DNA of 64,000 nucleotides, taken from Pyrenula massariospora (taxonomy: Eukaryota; Ascomycota; Eurotiomycetes; Pyrenulales; Pyrenulaceae). A program made the position numbers and the translations under genes. The notes under the pieces are model-generated. The model was not told the origin of the DNA and made no database searches. It saw only the letters and a program-made list of their open reading frames with translations. The stretch spans positions 992,001 to 1,056,000 of the forward strand of contig JAGFMI010000009.1 in assembly GCA_021030905.1 (NCBI GenBank), read 5' to 3'. Positions 44,092 to 55,288 of the stretch are shown here, one piece after another (the first letter of the stretch is position 1; every line of letters starts with the position of its first letter).

Positions 44092-46709
44092 ATGGACCCG
44101 ATCACCGGTAGCGCCGGTATCATATCTGGGGCGATAGGCTTTACAAGGTTAGCACTGGAGGCCTCGAAGGCGTTGCTCGCCCTTGTAAACGACATCCGTA
44201 AGGCACCCACAGAGATCAGGTCTGTTTCCAAGGACGTTCATGCATTTTATTCGATCATCTTTTCACTAGACATTGCTCTAAGGGAGAGCGATATCCAGAC
44301 AGTTATCCAGAACGACGAAGCTATGGTTGAAATGCTCAGGACTTTAACAAGCCCGCTCAGCAGCTGCCGAACAGTGTTGGGAGAGCTGATGGTGAAGATA
44401 CAGAAACTTCTTAAGCACGATGCTGAAGGCAAAGCACTTTTCGTGAGCTCACTCAGATGGGGTTTGTTCAACAAGAACGAAATCAAGCAGCTCCAACTAA
44501 GATTGGAGACTCTGAAATCTACTTTTAGCAGCGCACTAGATGCTATTACTACGTGAATTATATCCTCATGCTCCGGAAGTCTGCAACACTGACTTTATCA
44601 AGGCTTTCTACCATGCGTTTGTTAGCTACAAGCCATAAAAATAGTGCCCAACAATTGCAGTGGTACAGCCAGACTCACGACGCTAGATCTGCCACCCATT
44701 ATCCAATTAAGCAATTCATTGGCATGAGTTTGGGCTCTCGGTCCTTGCCATGGATGCATGGTGTTTCTTCTGAACAAGGGAAAATTTTTAGTGGCAAGGA
44801 CGCAGAGATTCTTTTTAAGTCGAGGAACCAAATATCCATGTCATTGGAATCCTTTGTTGACGAGACCCGACATGCATTCATGTCGGAAAACCGTGAGCTT
44901 CACCGACACCTTGCTCAAGTCTATCGAGAAATAGGAGAACGGCTTAAAGCGAAAGTCACACGGCCGAGAGAGAAGGAAGATGAACAGGCGACGAAACAAC
45001 CAAGAACCAATACGGAAGCAACCCGTAGCTCTACGCACACATTTTCTGACTTTGGTACTACCAAGGCCGACGACCTAGACGCCCTCGACGTCTTTCTTGA
45101 TTGCGTGTCCCGGTTCACCACGAATGATTCTCCTGCGTCTATCAGTCGACTTAGCGCGAGCTTTTGTGGGTCGCCTGACTATCAGCTCGAATCGAGATCT
45201 TCTTTCTATCCAGAGCAATATACAACACAAGGGATTCTCGAGGAACAAGTCTTTGTTAATGCCATAATGCAAGCAGAACAAGATACTCATACTTACAGAT
45301 ACTTCTTAACCTATGCGCAAACACCGCGAAAATGGCAAAGGATCGTTCTGTCTGTTACAGTCGAAGATGTCGATACTCACACAAACTACGTGAAGATGCC
45401 TGCTAGTACATACCTTGACTTTGAGTGGGACGAAAAGGTACTGCCAACTGCTCTTCATGATCAGCTCAAAAAGCTACTTCCTCAGCTCAAGCTTTTCGAT
45501 TCTGTCACACGAATTGATATGTTGCTAAAAGAAGGCGTTATGTTTGAAAATATTGGATTCGAGGTACGCGAGGATGACTTGGAAGTCCGAATGTCTCACG
45601 AGGACCAAATCTTACAAGAAATCGATGATATGGCTTTTCCACAGTTGGTAGAATCCGAAGTTGTCGTACAGTCTCGCATTTCTTCATCTAGCTATCATGC
45701 TTGGATCAAGTCAAAACTATGCGTCGAGCGCAAGCTGCCGTTCGCAAGTGCTGGAAAGCAAAATCATGAAAACAGAGTGCGTGAATTTTTCGAAGACCTG
45801 AAGTTTTCCAATTCCCTGCGTGGCTGTGCTGGTGTTGCTCAGTTCGTTGGAGTTGTCCTTGATGATACGAGAACGCACCTACGGAGCTACCTATGTGAAG
45901 CACCTCTGATTGACTCTATGGCAGCGTATCTCGGGGTTATGAATTCTAAATCTGAAAGGATACCATGGCCGATCAGGAACATTTGGGGTCGACAAATCAT
46001 TGAAGCCGTTCTAGACATTCATAGAAAGGGTCTGATTATCGGCGACTTTACGCTCCATTACATCGGAATCAGAGGAAATGGGATGGCGGTATTAAATTAT
46101 AACCACACTTCTGAAAGAAATCTACGGGACCGATATGGCGAGATGCCTCCCGAATGGCGCAACTCTTTCAGAAGTAATGGCAAGATTCCTCAAAACGCTA
46201 TGAATTTTCGGACGGACATTTTCCAACTAGGAATGGTCTTGTGGCTTCTTGCCGAGCATGTAGGGCTTGGAACGTCTCACTTTTGTACACGAAATGCATG
46301 CGCAACATTCCCCCGTTATTCGTGCGTGGCCGATCACACAAATCCAGTGGAGTTGCCAGGTTGCGGTCCGGATATCTCTACATACTACAATGGCATTATA
46401 GAAAAATGCCGTTCTCCAGACCCGAAAGTAAGACCCTCAGGGCGCCAACTAGCTGACATCCTACAAAACTCGGAACCGTGCTTCAACCAACACTCGACTA
46501 GCTTAAGCGCCCTTTTAGCTAATTACTTCGAAGGCATAGATGGCTTCGCTCCGTTCTGCGACGAATGTAACGTGCTGACAACAAATGCATATTATCATTG
46601 TGCCCTCTGTGCAGGAGGTGACTTCGATCTATGTCAAGCATGCTTTGATCACGGTTTTCGCTGTCTTTCCTATGAACATCAGATGGAGAAAAGACTTGTT
46701 AAAACCTGA
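44092..46709 (+). CDS. Fungal N-domain, pseudokinase and ZZ zinc-finger protein, two exons
   Basis: Exons 44092-44552 and 44603-46709 give 855 residues. Intron 44553-44602 is 50 bp (GTGAAT, CACTGAC branch site, TCAAG). Residues 1-155 are the helical N-domain (MDPITGSAGIISGAIGFTRL... LNDIRKAPTEI-like) that opens many fungal NLR-type proteins (PigL_N/NACHT-N group). Residues about 530-760 are kinase-like: HRKGLIIGDFTLHYIGI stands where the catalytic loop should be, with no Asn, and MAVLNYNH replaces DFG. TDIFQLGMVLWLLAEH and SPDPKVRPSGRQLADIL match the late helices. Catalysis is therefore unlikely. Residues 802-850 are a ZZ zinc finger (FCDECN, YHCALC, FDLCQACFDHG). ZZ fingers bind protein tails or degrons. 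A signalling adaptor role in recognition or autophagy-like pathways is inference. Confidence 0.8.
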
Positions 46710-48610
46710 TGGCTCATTCACCGTCGCGGAACGCTGATTGAGCTTTGACAATGCCTAGTAACATAGTCTGATCACGCCTAGCTTTCGTTTCTAGAAAGAG
46801 GTACGGGAATGGTTTTGTGACAACACATCCGCGATCTAGAATGTATAGAATGTACAGAATGTCAGAGTCTAGAGACTGATCTGTAGCAAACTCGGACTAA
46901 CCAAAACGGGTGTAACACTATCGACCAGGGCTCAAAGTTCTTTGAGAATGCTTTTAGTGGATCAATCAAAGCGGCCTCATCATTCCCTTTGGAACCACAA
47001 AGTACCTGTAGTCAACTCCGACACTATAGAACCTGGCCCGAGGTTTGCAATTACCGCCGCTGTGCTCTCAAAGCACCATGAACTAACAAGACCAACAGCC
47101 GTCCACCATGCAAAACTCTTTGCCGCCTCTCACGGGACAGTCTTTACACCTTTGCCCCCAACCCTCAGGTTCCCCTAAACCTTGTGCCCAATCGCTTCGG
47201 CCTTCTTCCCCTCGCTATCCAACGTCCAGCGTTCTCCGTCTCCGACACAGCGTCTCACCAAAGCCTTCCTCCAGCGCAAATTCCGCCGTAATCATCGCAT
47301 AGCAGTCGCTCTACGTCCTCGTCAAGGCCAGCGGCTTTTTGCCCTTCCTCAGTAGCTCCGTTGCGAGATCCAGATGCACCTTTCGAATGGAGGGTATGGA
47401 TTTGTACACCGGCGGCTCGGAGGAAGGGCACGGGAGGAGTGATGGCCACCCGGAAGCGTTCAATTGCTTGTCTTCATCGTTTCGGATGAAGAAGAAGACG
47501 AGGGTTGGGTTAGGGTCTGGTCGGCGGAGTAGGGGGGAAAGGGGGAGTCGAGGATAGAGGGTCTAGAGGTCAAGGGAGCAGTCTCAGGGATAAGGGAAAC
47601 CGGGTGCATGGACGAGTGTTTGTTGAATGCCGATCAGGAAGTATCCAGTGGCCATATGCATAATGGTTGTTGTGCTGCGGGGTATTGTAAGTAATCGGAA
47701 GTAGTTCTTCGACTGAAAATTTTTTGCAGTAGGTGTGAAAGTGCTGATGAAAGCATGTTGTGACCTGAATTATCGGCTATTGGAAGGTCGGAGGTATGCT
47801 ATGAGGCTGAAGGTTTTTCCCTATTGAATTCACTCCTAGCACCTAGAACAATGGGCACTTCTACTCAGTAGCAAGATACCAAATTCGAAACCAAACGTCC
47901 ATCTAAGCATTAGATGCCTAACCCACAAAGCCATTGAGACCATTTATCCCGACCTTCGTATCTGGTCGCATTACCGATGCTACAATGGTGTAGCATCTTT
48001 GGTGGAACTTATGTGCTCAGCGGCTAAGGTAACAATAATGTACGCGGGCTTACCTGCGTCGAACGTTCAGGTGAGGCCGCTTGATGTTAATTGATAAGCC
48101 GTCTGTCGCGGTCAGAAGAAGAGCATCGCATCTTTATACGGGTTCAACTTGATGGTAAGTTTCGCCGATGTTACTGGCATCAAGAATGCCAAGACATGGT
48201 CCCTACGGAATTCCCCAGTCCTGCGGAACGGAACATCTTCCGCTAAGCAAGGATGGCTCTCCGAGTGCTCCGAGTATCAAGCCCCTGTTTTCCGAAAACA
48301 ACGTCTGACTACGCTCTAAATTGTAAGATCTGTACAGCAGAAGAGACGCTCATTATGCTATTATGGCGGTATTGTGCCTTTAAACTTGGATGGCAGTTCT
48401 CATTTCTCTCCCTTTGAAAAATTCCTTGCCCTCAACAGTTTCCATGTTTAGTAGGTCTTGATGACACTTCTCTCAAGGAGCTATTCACAATCCTTATTCA
48501 TTTCCGGTTTCGAATCCTATGATCGGGCTCAGGAGATACCTAGTAAATATTTGTCATATGGCAGCTATTCTCACCTTCATTGGAAGATCGTCAGAAGGCA
48601 TTAGACAGCC
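46710..48610. other. 1.9-kb spacer with weak coding-like stretch
   Basis: Around 47130-47530 the minus strand has GC-rich, coding-like frames (VYKSIPSIRKVHLDLATELL) broken by a TAG and frame changes, probably a relic. A three-unit 9-bp direct repeat (tagaatgta) lies at about 46837-46863. The right end is the promoter of the Zn(II)2Cys6 gene. Confidence 0.4.
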
Positions 48611-50344
48611 ATGAGTGAAACAGCCCAGGATGGCACCGAGGCGACCGACAAACCTAAAAGAAAGAGAAAGTTCCATTCTAAACGCCGGTGGGGTTGCAAG
48701 ACATGTCGTCAGCGGCACGTCAAGTGCGATGAGAACCGGCCTCAATGTGTTCGATGCACTTCTACCGGGAGACAATGCGACTACGAACAGCCTACAAGAT
48801 TCCTCGTGAAGAGTCTGACTACTTGGCCTGCGGCTGATCGGCTGAATCCTCTCCACTTCGACGATCCCAAGGATGACACAGCATTCCATTTCTTCATGGC
48901 AAAAACTGCTGCAATGTTGAACTTTTTCTCCAGATCCCAGATATGGGGTAACTACGTACCATCAGTTAGCCAACATCCTGCCATTCGTCACGGCATGCTG
49001 GCTCTTGGCTGCCGACAGCTCTCTATGCAAGCCAGTCCGGAATGGTCCAAACCATACCTGATCTCTTCCTTGCAGCACTATGGTAATGCTATCCGCTCCG
49101 TTACAGACTCGGAATCTCCGCTTGAAATAAACATCATGACTGCTTTGATGCTGAACGCTTTTCAAAACCTTTTCGGCTGGTCCGAGTGGATCAATATCGC
49201 TGGAGGTCTCAAACTTCTTACCAATTATAGAGCTTCTTGTTCAGTGCTTGGCGGCAAGCCAAATGAAGTCATCTTAGAACAACTTGGCCCTATTCTTGAC
49301 GATGTCTTTGTTCACGTGTGCTCCAGCTACATGGCAACATTCCCGTGCTTCTGGGAACAACCACCACTGCCTTATGCTAGCAAAGACCTACCCGCTGTTC
49401 CAATTACTATAGTGTCTACTTCCCAAGCGAGCCGTTGCTTGAATGGGATCATCTCTTTCTTTGTCTTTAATCTTGAAAGTCCCATTCTTCGAAAGCGGGC
49501 ATCTGAACCTGCTTTTGGCAAAAATGAAGTCGATTATCTGTTACGACAGTGGTCAGCCGCATTTGAACAGTATTACTGGGAAAAGCGAGACGTGACTAAC
49601 GCGTTTGAAAACGATTTCCTAACCCTCCTCCGCATCCAACACCGAACAGTAATTGCTATTCATCAGTATTTCAAAGTCGCCTCCGAAATGACGTTCGATA
49701 CCTGCACTGAGGACTTTCGTTTCATTGTCTCCCAGTCTCGCGGTCTCTTGGCTGCTAAAGACAAGCCTCCCGGCGAGGCCTTCAACGATTTCTGCACGAT
49801 AGTCACAGGCACCAACAAACCATTTTCTCGCGGCGTCGAAAATTTTGAGCCATTCCTCGGCCTCGTTCCATCGCTGTTTCTGGCCACGACGCGCTGCCGC
49901 GAACCACGTCTCCGGCGTGAAGCTTTACATTTACTTCAATCTGCTCTCAGCTTAAACTCCTCGCTCGCCACATCAATAGCCTGGCATGTCGCCGAACGGA
50001 TAATCGCGATCGAAGAGAACGACGATACCATCTTTCATCCGTCCGATATTCTTGAGCCTCAGCGAGTCCGTCTAATCAACGCGGCGATCAACAAAGCTCA
50101 GGATGGCATCACGATGCGATATCTCCCTTGCGGACCCAAGCCTGCAGGCGTCGATATTGGAGAATTGGTCATAGAGGAGACCATTCCGTGGCTGCAAAGT
50201 GACGAGGAGCGGAAGCGTCTTGAAGAAAACAATGCGGTGCCTAAGTCTAGTGCCATGGCCCAGCCGTTCTTTACGATGGATGCAGATCAGATGAGAAGAA
50301 AATTGGGTCTGTCATCAAGGACTGGAACTCCTGGAGTTGTTTGA
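48611..50344 (+). CDS. Zn(II)2Cys6 transcription factor
   Basis: Single-exon protein of 577 residues. A basic N-terminus (KPKRKRKFHSKRR) leads into the binuclear zinc cluster C29-x2-C32-x6-C39-x6-C46-x2-C49-x6-C56, with the usual basic residues between the second and third Cys and a Pro before C46. The remaining roughly 500 residues are the helical regulatory region seen in fungal C6 factors (HPAIRHGMLALGCRQLSM, ALMLNAFQNLFGWSEWI). The protein acts in the nucleus on CGG-type half sites by family knowledge. No biosynthetic cluster adjoins it, so its targets cannot be inferred from context. Confidence 0.9.
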   Translation: MSETAQDGTEATDKPKRKRKFHSKRRWGCKTCRQRHVKCDENRPQCVRCTSTGRQCDYEQPTRFLVKSLTTWPAADRLNPLHFDDPKDDTAFHFFMAKTAAMLNFFSRSQIWGNYVPSVSQHPAIRHGMLALGCRQLSMQASPEWSKPYLISSLQHYGNAIRSVTDSESPLEINIMTALMLNAFQNLFGWSEWINIAGGLKLLTNYRASCSVLGGKPNEVILEQLGPILDDVFVHVCSSYMATFPCFWEQPPLPYASKDLPAVPITIVSTSQASRCLNGIISFFVFNLESPILRKRASEPAFGKNEVDYLLRQWSAAFEQYYWEKRDVTNAFENDFLTLLRIQHRTVIAIHQYFKVASEMTFDTCTEDFRFIVSQSRGLLAAKDKPPGEAFNDFCTIVTGTNKPFSRGVENFEPFLGLVPSLFLATTRCREPRLRREALHLLQSALSLNSSLATSIAWHVAERIIAIEENDDTIFHPSDILEPQRVRLINAAINKAQDGITMRYLPCGPKPAGVDIGELVIEETIPWLQSDEERKRLEENNAVPKSSAMAQPFFTMDADQMRRKLGLSSRTGTPGVV

Positions 50345-51342
50345 TGAGCTACTTGTAGAAAATATCAGCAGTCCCGATACCGCAAGAGACCAATTGTGTT
50401 GACTCAACAGCATAATGTCTTATCCGATAGCCTTCGTGAAATTTTGCAATAGAGAGCTATTATACCAACAAATCTCATTTTGCGAGGAACACAGCCAAAC
50501 GAGCCAAACACGATGTGGGCAAGTTTTCTTGAAGCTTGTAACGCACTTCAACAAGCATTTTTGCGGCTATGCCAAGTTCAAGCTTCCCAATGCATGTATA
50601 CGAATCCTCTATCCTCCTCTCAACCATTCTAACCATCCACATCTTAAGTTGACGTGCATTGCCGAACGCGACATCGCGAGTCAATTGATCGTGTCATTTC
50701 CCGCATCTCTCACACATCTATTCTTTCACCATCAAGATCCCAATCTCATCCACCATCCCACAATCTCTCGACGTAAATCCTCCGCAAAACCATCCTAGCT
50801 AACCCACCTCCCGGCCATTCTGAAAATCTGAATGATCGTAGAGACTATACGAACTCCGCAATCCCAACGGCGAGCCAGACCATGAAGACCGAAGAACAGC
50901 CAGCGTGGAAGAACAGTCGCGAAATCATTCCTTATATTATGTCATATACGGCACGCGAACAGACAGACTAGAAAGACGTGCCTAAATTCCAATCTTAGTC
51001 ACCGACGAGAGACGACATGATATTTCTTATATTCAGGAAGTTAAAACGCAGAAACAAGATCTACAGGGTTTCTCAAGTCATGCGTGGATAGGAACGGCCC
51101 GTTGATACTTTCGTAGCGAACACTCAGAACCTGGTAAAGCTGCAGCGCAGCTGCAGACATCAAGCAAGCCAGGATACTTTGCCAAAGGCTGTGATTAAAG
51201 GCGTTGTTATGTACAATAGCCCTATTAGACCTGATTTGAGGTCAACAAAATAAATCTTGTTGCAGCTTTTCTCTATCGCTTTTCTTCGGGAAATGAATCG
51301 GCCTTCTCAACATAAGTTATAGTACAATAGATTCAAGGCGCA
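50345..51342. other. Spacer, accessory-to-core boundary
   Basis: 998 bp between the convergent ends of the zinc-cluster regulator and MIC60. A 127-codon frame at 50415-50798 has no recognisable content. No repeat, tRNA or transposon end is seen, although the gene content changes character here. Confidence 0.5.
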
Positions 51343-53614
51343 CTACGATTCCACTCTCAAGCACTGCAATCGAGCCTCGGTCTCAATAACCTAAGAATCT
51401 CTGTTAGCTACCGTCGCAGAATGAATGAGTCAATAGAGGCCGCTCAGACTTACCTCCAAGGCTTGTTTAACTTCCAAGGCTTTTCGAACATCACCCAGCC
51501 AGTCCTTACTCAACACTTTAGCCCAGCCCTGCAACGAGTTCATCTCCCTAGCCGCTCCGTCCAGATCACCCTCTTCCAAAAGAGTCTCCGTCCGAGTAAG
51601 TATGCTCTCCACGTCATTTCCGTCGGCCATGCCCTGCTTCTTGAACATCACTTTCGACAGAGCCGCGCTTGCTATGTGCGAAGCAAATCCAGCGTTCTCA
51701 GGGAGGAGACTTGCTTTTCGTACTTCTGACGCAACGCGACGGAAACGGTCGATGAGTGCTGCGGACGATGGAACTCCGCGCTGATAGGCCGATGGGTTGA
51801 TAGATGCAATAGCTGCGTCGACGATTGAGTCGCCGCTAGCAACCTCTTTCAAAGCCGCAAGCTCACGAACAAATGGTTTCGGCCGATCATCAGCCGTGAC
51901 CGTCTGTGCCAATGCAGTCCGGACAGCATCGATGGCAACTTGCAACTTTTGAGTGGCTAAGTTGGTGTCGATAACTCCGTTCCAGTCACTAGTCAGCTTT
52001 TGCAGCTCTCCGACATTATCGCTTAGTTCGCTAAGCTTAGACAGACGACCATTGCGTTCCTCTTCGACTAGACTTTGGATATCAGAGATGAATTGGCGCT
52101 GAAGTTGTAGGGCTTGTTCAGCTAGCTCGTTCTTCCGTTCCTGTTCGACGAGTTGATTGTGACGATCAATTTCATTCTTGATCTTATCCTCATAATTCTG
52201 ACTGAGCTTTTCCCGTTCGGCTTCAAATTCATGTCTGAATTGCACAGCATCTTCTTCTCGAGCAGCATCGATCCGTTTCACCAACTCTCTGGCGCCTTCG
52301 TCAAATTGCCTATGAGCATTTGCGATTTCTTCTTCTGCTGACTTCTTGGCTGCATCTTTGAGGGCGAGAATTTTTGCGCCTACGCCAGCCAGTGAATCCT
52401 TAGCTTTCGTCAATGTTGCTGAATACTTGTTTGATGCATCCGCCGAATCAGAGTTGACAACTGTAATAATATCGTTGAGAGTCTTTACAAGCTCTTGAAC
52501 AAGCGGCTCATCCGCATGCTCTATCAATAGTGGCGAGATCTGAGAAACAGGGGGAATCGCCGGGGTTCGCTGCTCAGGTTCTGGCGGCTTTGGGGCGGAC
52601 TTTGGAGGCGGCTCAGGCTTGGGCTCTGACAAAGGCTTCGTCTCCTTAGACTGTGACGATGGGGTCTTACCCTTTTGACCGGCGTCAGACTTGGCCTGTT
52701 CGACCGCTTTCGACCTTGATTTCGGGGCTTCAGTCGAAGGGGATTGCTGTGCATTTTTGGCGCCATCTTTGGAGGGCTCATTTGCGCCGAGTGCACTCAT
52801 GTGCCTTCCCTTTCGAGACACGTCACTTCCACTCTCCTCATTGCCGTCTGCAACCCTCCAAGACAGACCGCTCTTTGATGGTATCGTAACCTTGGCTGAC
52901 TCATCCTTTCTGCCAGAAGCTACTTTGACAGCGCCAGCACTGGCATGCGGAAATCTGCGCCTGAACTCCTGTTCCTGGAAGTAGAGGACCGCGTCCTCTC
53001 CGAAAGGTATGTATTCCGTGAAAAAGTCGTGGAAGTTGTCGTTACTTAGTGCAAACGCTACCCCGCCAGCGTAGGCTAAGGCTCCAGTAGTGAAAAGGTA
53101 GAACAGGAACCTAAGTCCGCGCCTTTTACGCTTCGGCTTAGGTGCTGGAGCTTGCGGTGGTGGTGGAGGCGGAGGTGGAGCAGTGTTAGGCCGAGATGGG
53201 GAACTTGCGGAACCTGTCGTTGTAGGAGAGGCAGTTTGCTCTTTAGGAGGTGGAGGAGGCGGAGTTTTAGGAACATTTTCGGGTGCAATAGAGGATGTCG
53301 AAGAAGGAGTTGCCGGTGTAAGAGGAGTAGAAGCAACCTTCCTAGGTGCGTCGCGACTTTGTGACCCTGGTAGAAAGGCGGGATCGGAGCTCAGTATCGA
53401 GTCCTTTGTATTAGGGTCACGCTTTGCAGCATCTGCAAAGCTTCTCTATGGAGTTATTAGTATGGTGTCCACATAGAGAAGCTGTTCGAGCTGTGTTTAC
53501 TTGGTAAAGGAGCTTCCGTTGGCCCCGTGCCCTTGCAATCCATTGAGCCCGGGCATTTGCGCCAATTGGGCCGATGACGAGGTGACGGGTGGAGGTTAGT
53601 GATACTCGCAGCAT
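51343..53614 (-). CDS. MIC60: MICOS subunit Mic60 (mitofilin), three exons
   Basis: Exons (minus) 53614-53501, 53445-51454 and 51390-51343 give 717 residues. Introns are 55 bp (with a TACTAATAAC branch site) and 62 bp. The N-terminus (MLRVSLTSTRHLVIGP...RARGQRKLLYQ) is a mitochondrial presequence. Residues 100-140 are Pro-rich. The TM helix is at about 149-171 (LRFLFYLFTTGALAYAGGVAF), followed by the family signature EYIPFGEDAVLYFQEQEFRRRFP. A coiled coil covers about 370-510. The C-terminal mitofilin domain ends in the last small exon (VIETEARLQCLRVES). Mic60 sits in the inner membrane, bends it and forms cristae junctions with Mic10, Mic19 and others. The final exon adds only 15 residues, but they belong to the conserved end of the domain. 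Confidence 0.95.
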
Positions 53615-54135
53615 AGCGAGCTGCGGAACCTTCAAAGCGCAAGGTCACTGGCGTTCGAGGGTCATGAGCAGCTCGCTATTGAGCTCTAGAATTGGTAGGG
53701 AGAAAAAGCCGTTGAGCCTGAAAATCCCGGCACCTTCGGCAAAGTTTCCCAACTTTGCAATGAGGCATCGTGGGGTGCTAAACAATTATCAGGCGAGGCT
53801 GGGGGACAGTACATTGTCTCAAGGCCGAGCTTGCACCACAACGACTTTCTCGGCCTAGGAAATAACGTGCATTCACGCATTGCAGATGAACTTGGGTGCA
53901 CTAGGAAATTGTATTAAGTACTGCTAATCTCCCTCCAAGTCCACGGCGCCAGATATTGCACATCCTAACTGAAGGCTGGTAAGAAAACCTGACTCCGGCT
54001 GCTATCTATGAGAGAATTTCACAGGAAAGAGAGAACAGGATCCAGTCATGCCTCGACTGCCAATAGTTGGAAAGTTGGTGGCCCATCTCGGTCCACGTCA
54101 GACGCACTTCCCGGAAAAGAACTGTCTGTACCTCC
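53615..54135. other. Spacer between MIC60 start and Rab5 gene end
   Basis: 521 bp holding the MIC60 promoter and the Rab5 3' flank. No separate gene. Confidence 0.5.
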
Positions 54136-54947
54136 TCAACAGTTGCAGGGACCACCACCCTGTGTGCCAGGGCCTTCTCGTGGCCCAAGGTCAACACCCT
54201 GGCGCGGGTTTGATCTCAAATTGCGAGGTCCTGCTTGATCTAGAGGTAGTTTCTTGGCAATCGCAGTGAACAATTCCCTCACATTACTCGCGGTCTTGGC
54301 CGAAGTTTCGAAGAACAATAGTCCAGCTTCCCTTGCGTACGCTTCAGCATCTGCAGTCTGAATAGCTCGCCGTTCCGGATTGTCGGCCACCATGTCCACC
54401 TTGTTGCCTGCGAGAGCAATCACAATATTTTCGTTGGCCTGCCTCTGCAACTCTTTGATCCAACTCTTCGCTTTGTCAAGGGATGACTAGTGGCGTGTCA
54501 GTGTCCTGCAAATTTGCCTTCTAGGGTTTCTACATACTGCTTGAGTGATGTCGTAGACCACTACAGCGCAATTTGCGTTTCGGTAGTACATAGGCGCAAG
54601 CGACTTGTATCTCTCCTGGCCGGCAGTGTCCCATATCTCGAACTTGACCGTCGTGTTTTCATCTAAAGAAATGGTTTGCGTAAGGAAAGCGGCGCCGATT
54701 GTTGACTCTCGGTAGTCATCAAATTGATCTTTGACGAAGCGTAGGACTAAGGAACTCTGAATTGTGGTTTAGCTTTTCCGACTGAGGATCAAGTACGCCT
54801 TGCTGACCTTTCCCACCGCTGATTCACCTGTATTGATGTCAGTTGCTCCGGGCTATCTGCTTGTAGCATAGGCAACCTACCAAGGAGTACAAGTTTGAAC
54901 TGAGCAAATCGACCGGCTGGTCGTCCCGCCGGAGCTCGGGAGCCCAT
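54136..54947 (-). CDS. ypt5: Rab5-type small GTPase, four exons
   Basis: Exons (minus) 54947-54881, 54827-54808, 54756-54538 and 54486-54136 give 218 residues. Introns are 53, 51 and 51 bp. Exon 2 is only 20 bp and encodes most of the P-loop (GESAVGK). G motifs: GESAVGKSS, STIGAAF (switch I, Rab5-type [12 protein letters not shown]), WDTAGQERY (G3), GNKVDM (G4), ETSAK (G5). The C-terminus ends in GGGPCNC, a CXC geranylgeranylation signal. By family, Rab5 recruits tethering and PI3-kinase complexes to early endosomes; the yeast relatives are Vps21 and Ypt52. The length is normal and all guanine-nucleotide motifs are intact, so it should be functional. The gene symbol follows fission yeast and is a class label rather than proven orthology. 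Confidence 0.93.
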
Positions 54948-55288
54948 GTTTTCGGAGGGAGACAGGGTAGGTCGGAAGGGATCGAAAGGAAAAGTAATAA
55001 TGCACCTCTTGAGTCAAAAGGGAAGATCAGGCACAAGAAGCGGAAGGGTCCAAGGGCCGGGGGTTTGTTGGTTGATGCCTTTGGGTTCGTGTAGCGGAAA
55101 GTTGACGGATGACGATGGCCGGCCGCTCAGCCACTTGACCGAAAAGAGAGCCGCAACCCACAGCTATGCGCCTCAGTGAATCGAAACATACTTTGCTTCC
55201 CGACACTTTCTTTTTCAATCAGCTCATTTCAAAATGCTGGAGCAGGACTTAAGTTAGCCCTACGATTCTTGACCTAGACCCTGCGCGG
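54948..55288. promoter_or_regulatory. Divergent promoter between Rab5 and SAC1 genes
   Basis: 341 bp between two start codons facing outward, both trafficking genes, so it must serve both promoters. No TATA box is clear. Confidence 0.5.

Noticed and set aside
48490-48530. Possible tRNA T-arm (ggtttcgaatcc)
   Set aside because: No matching acceptor stem, D-arm or anticodon arm around it.
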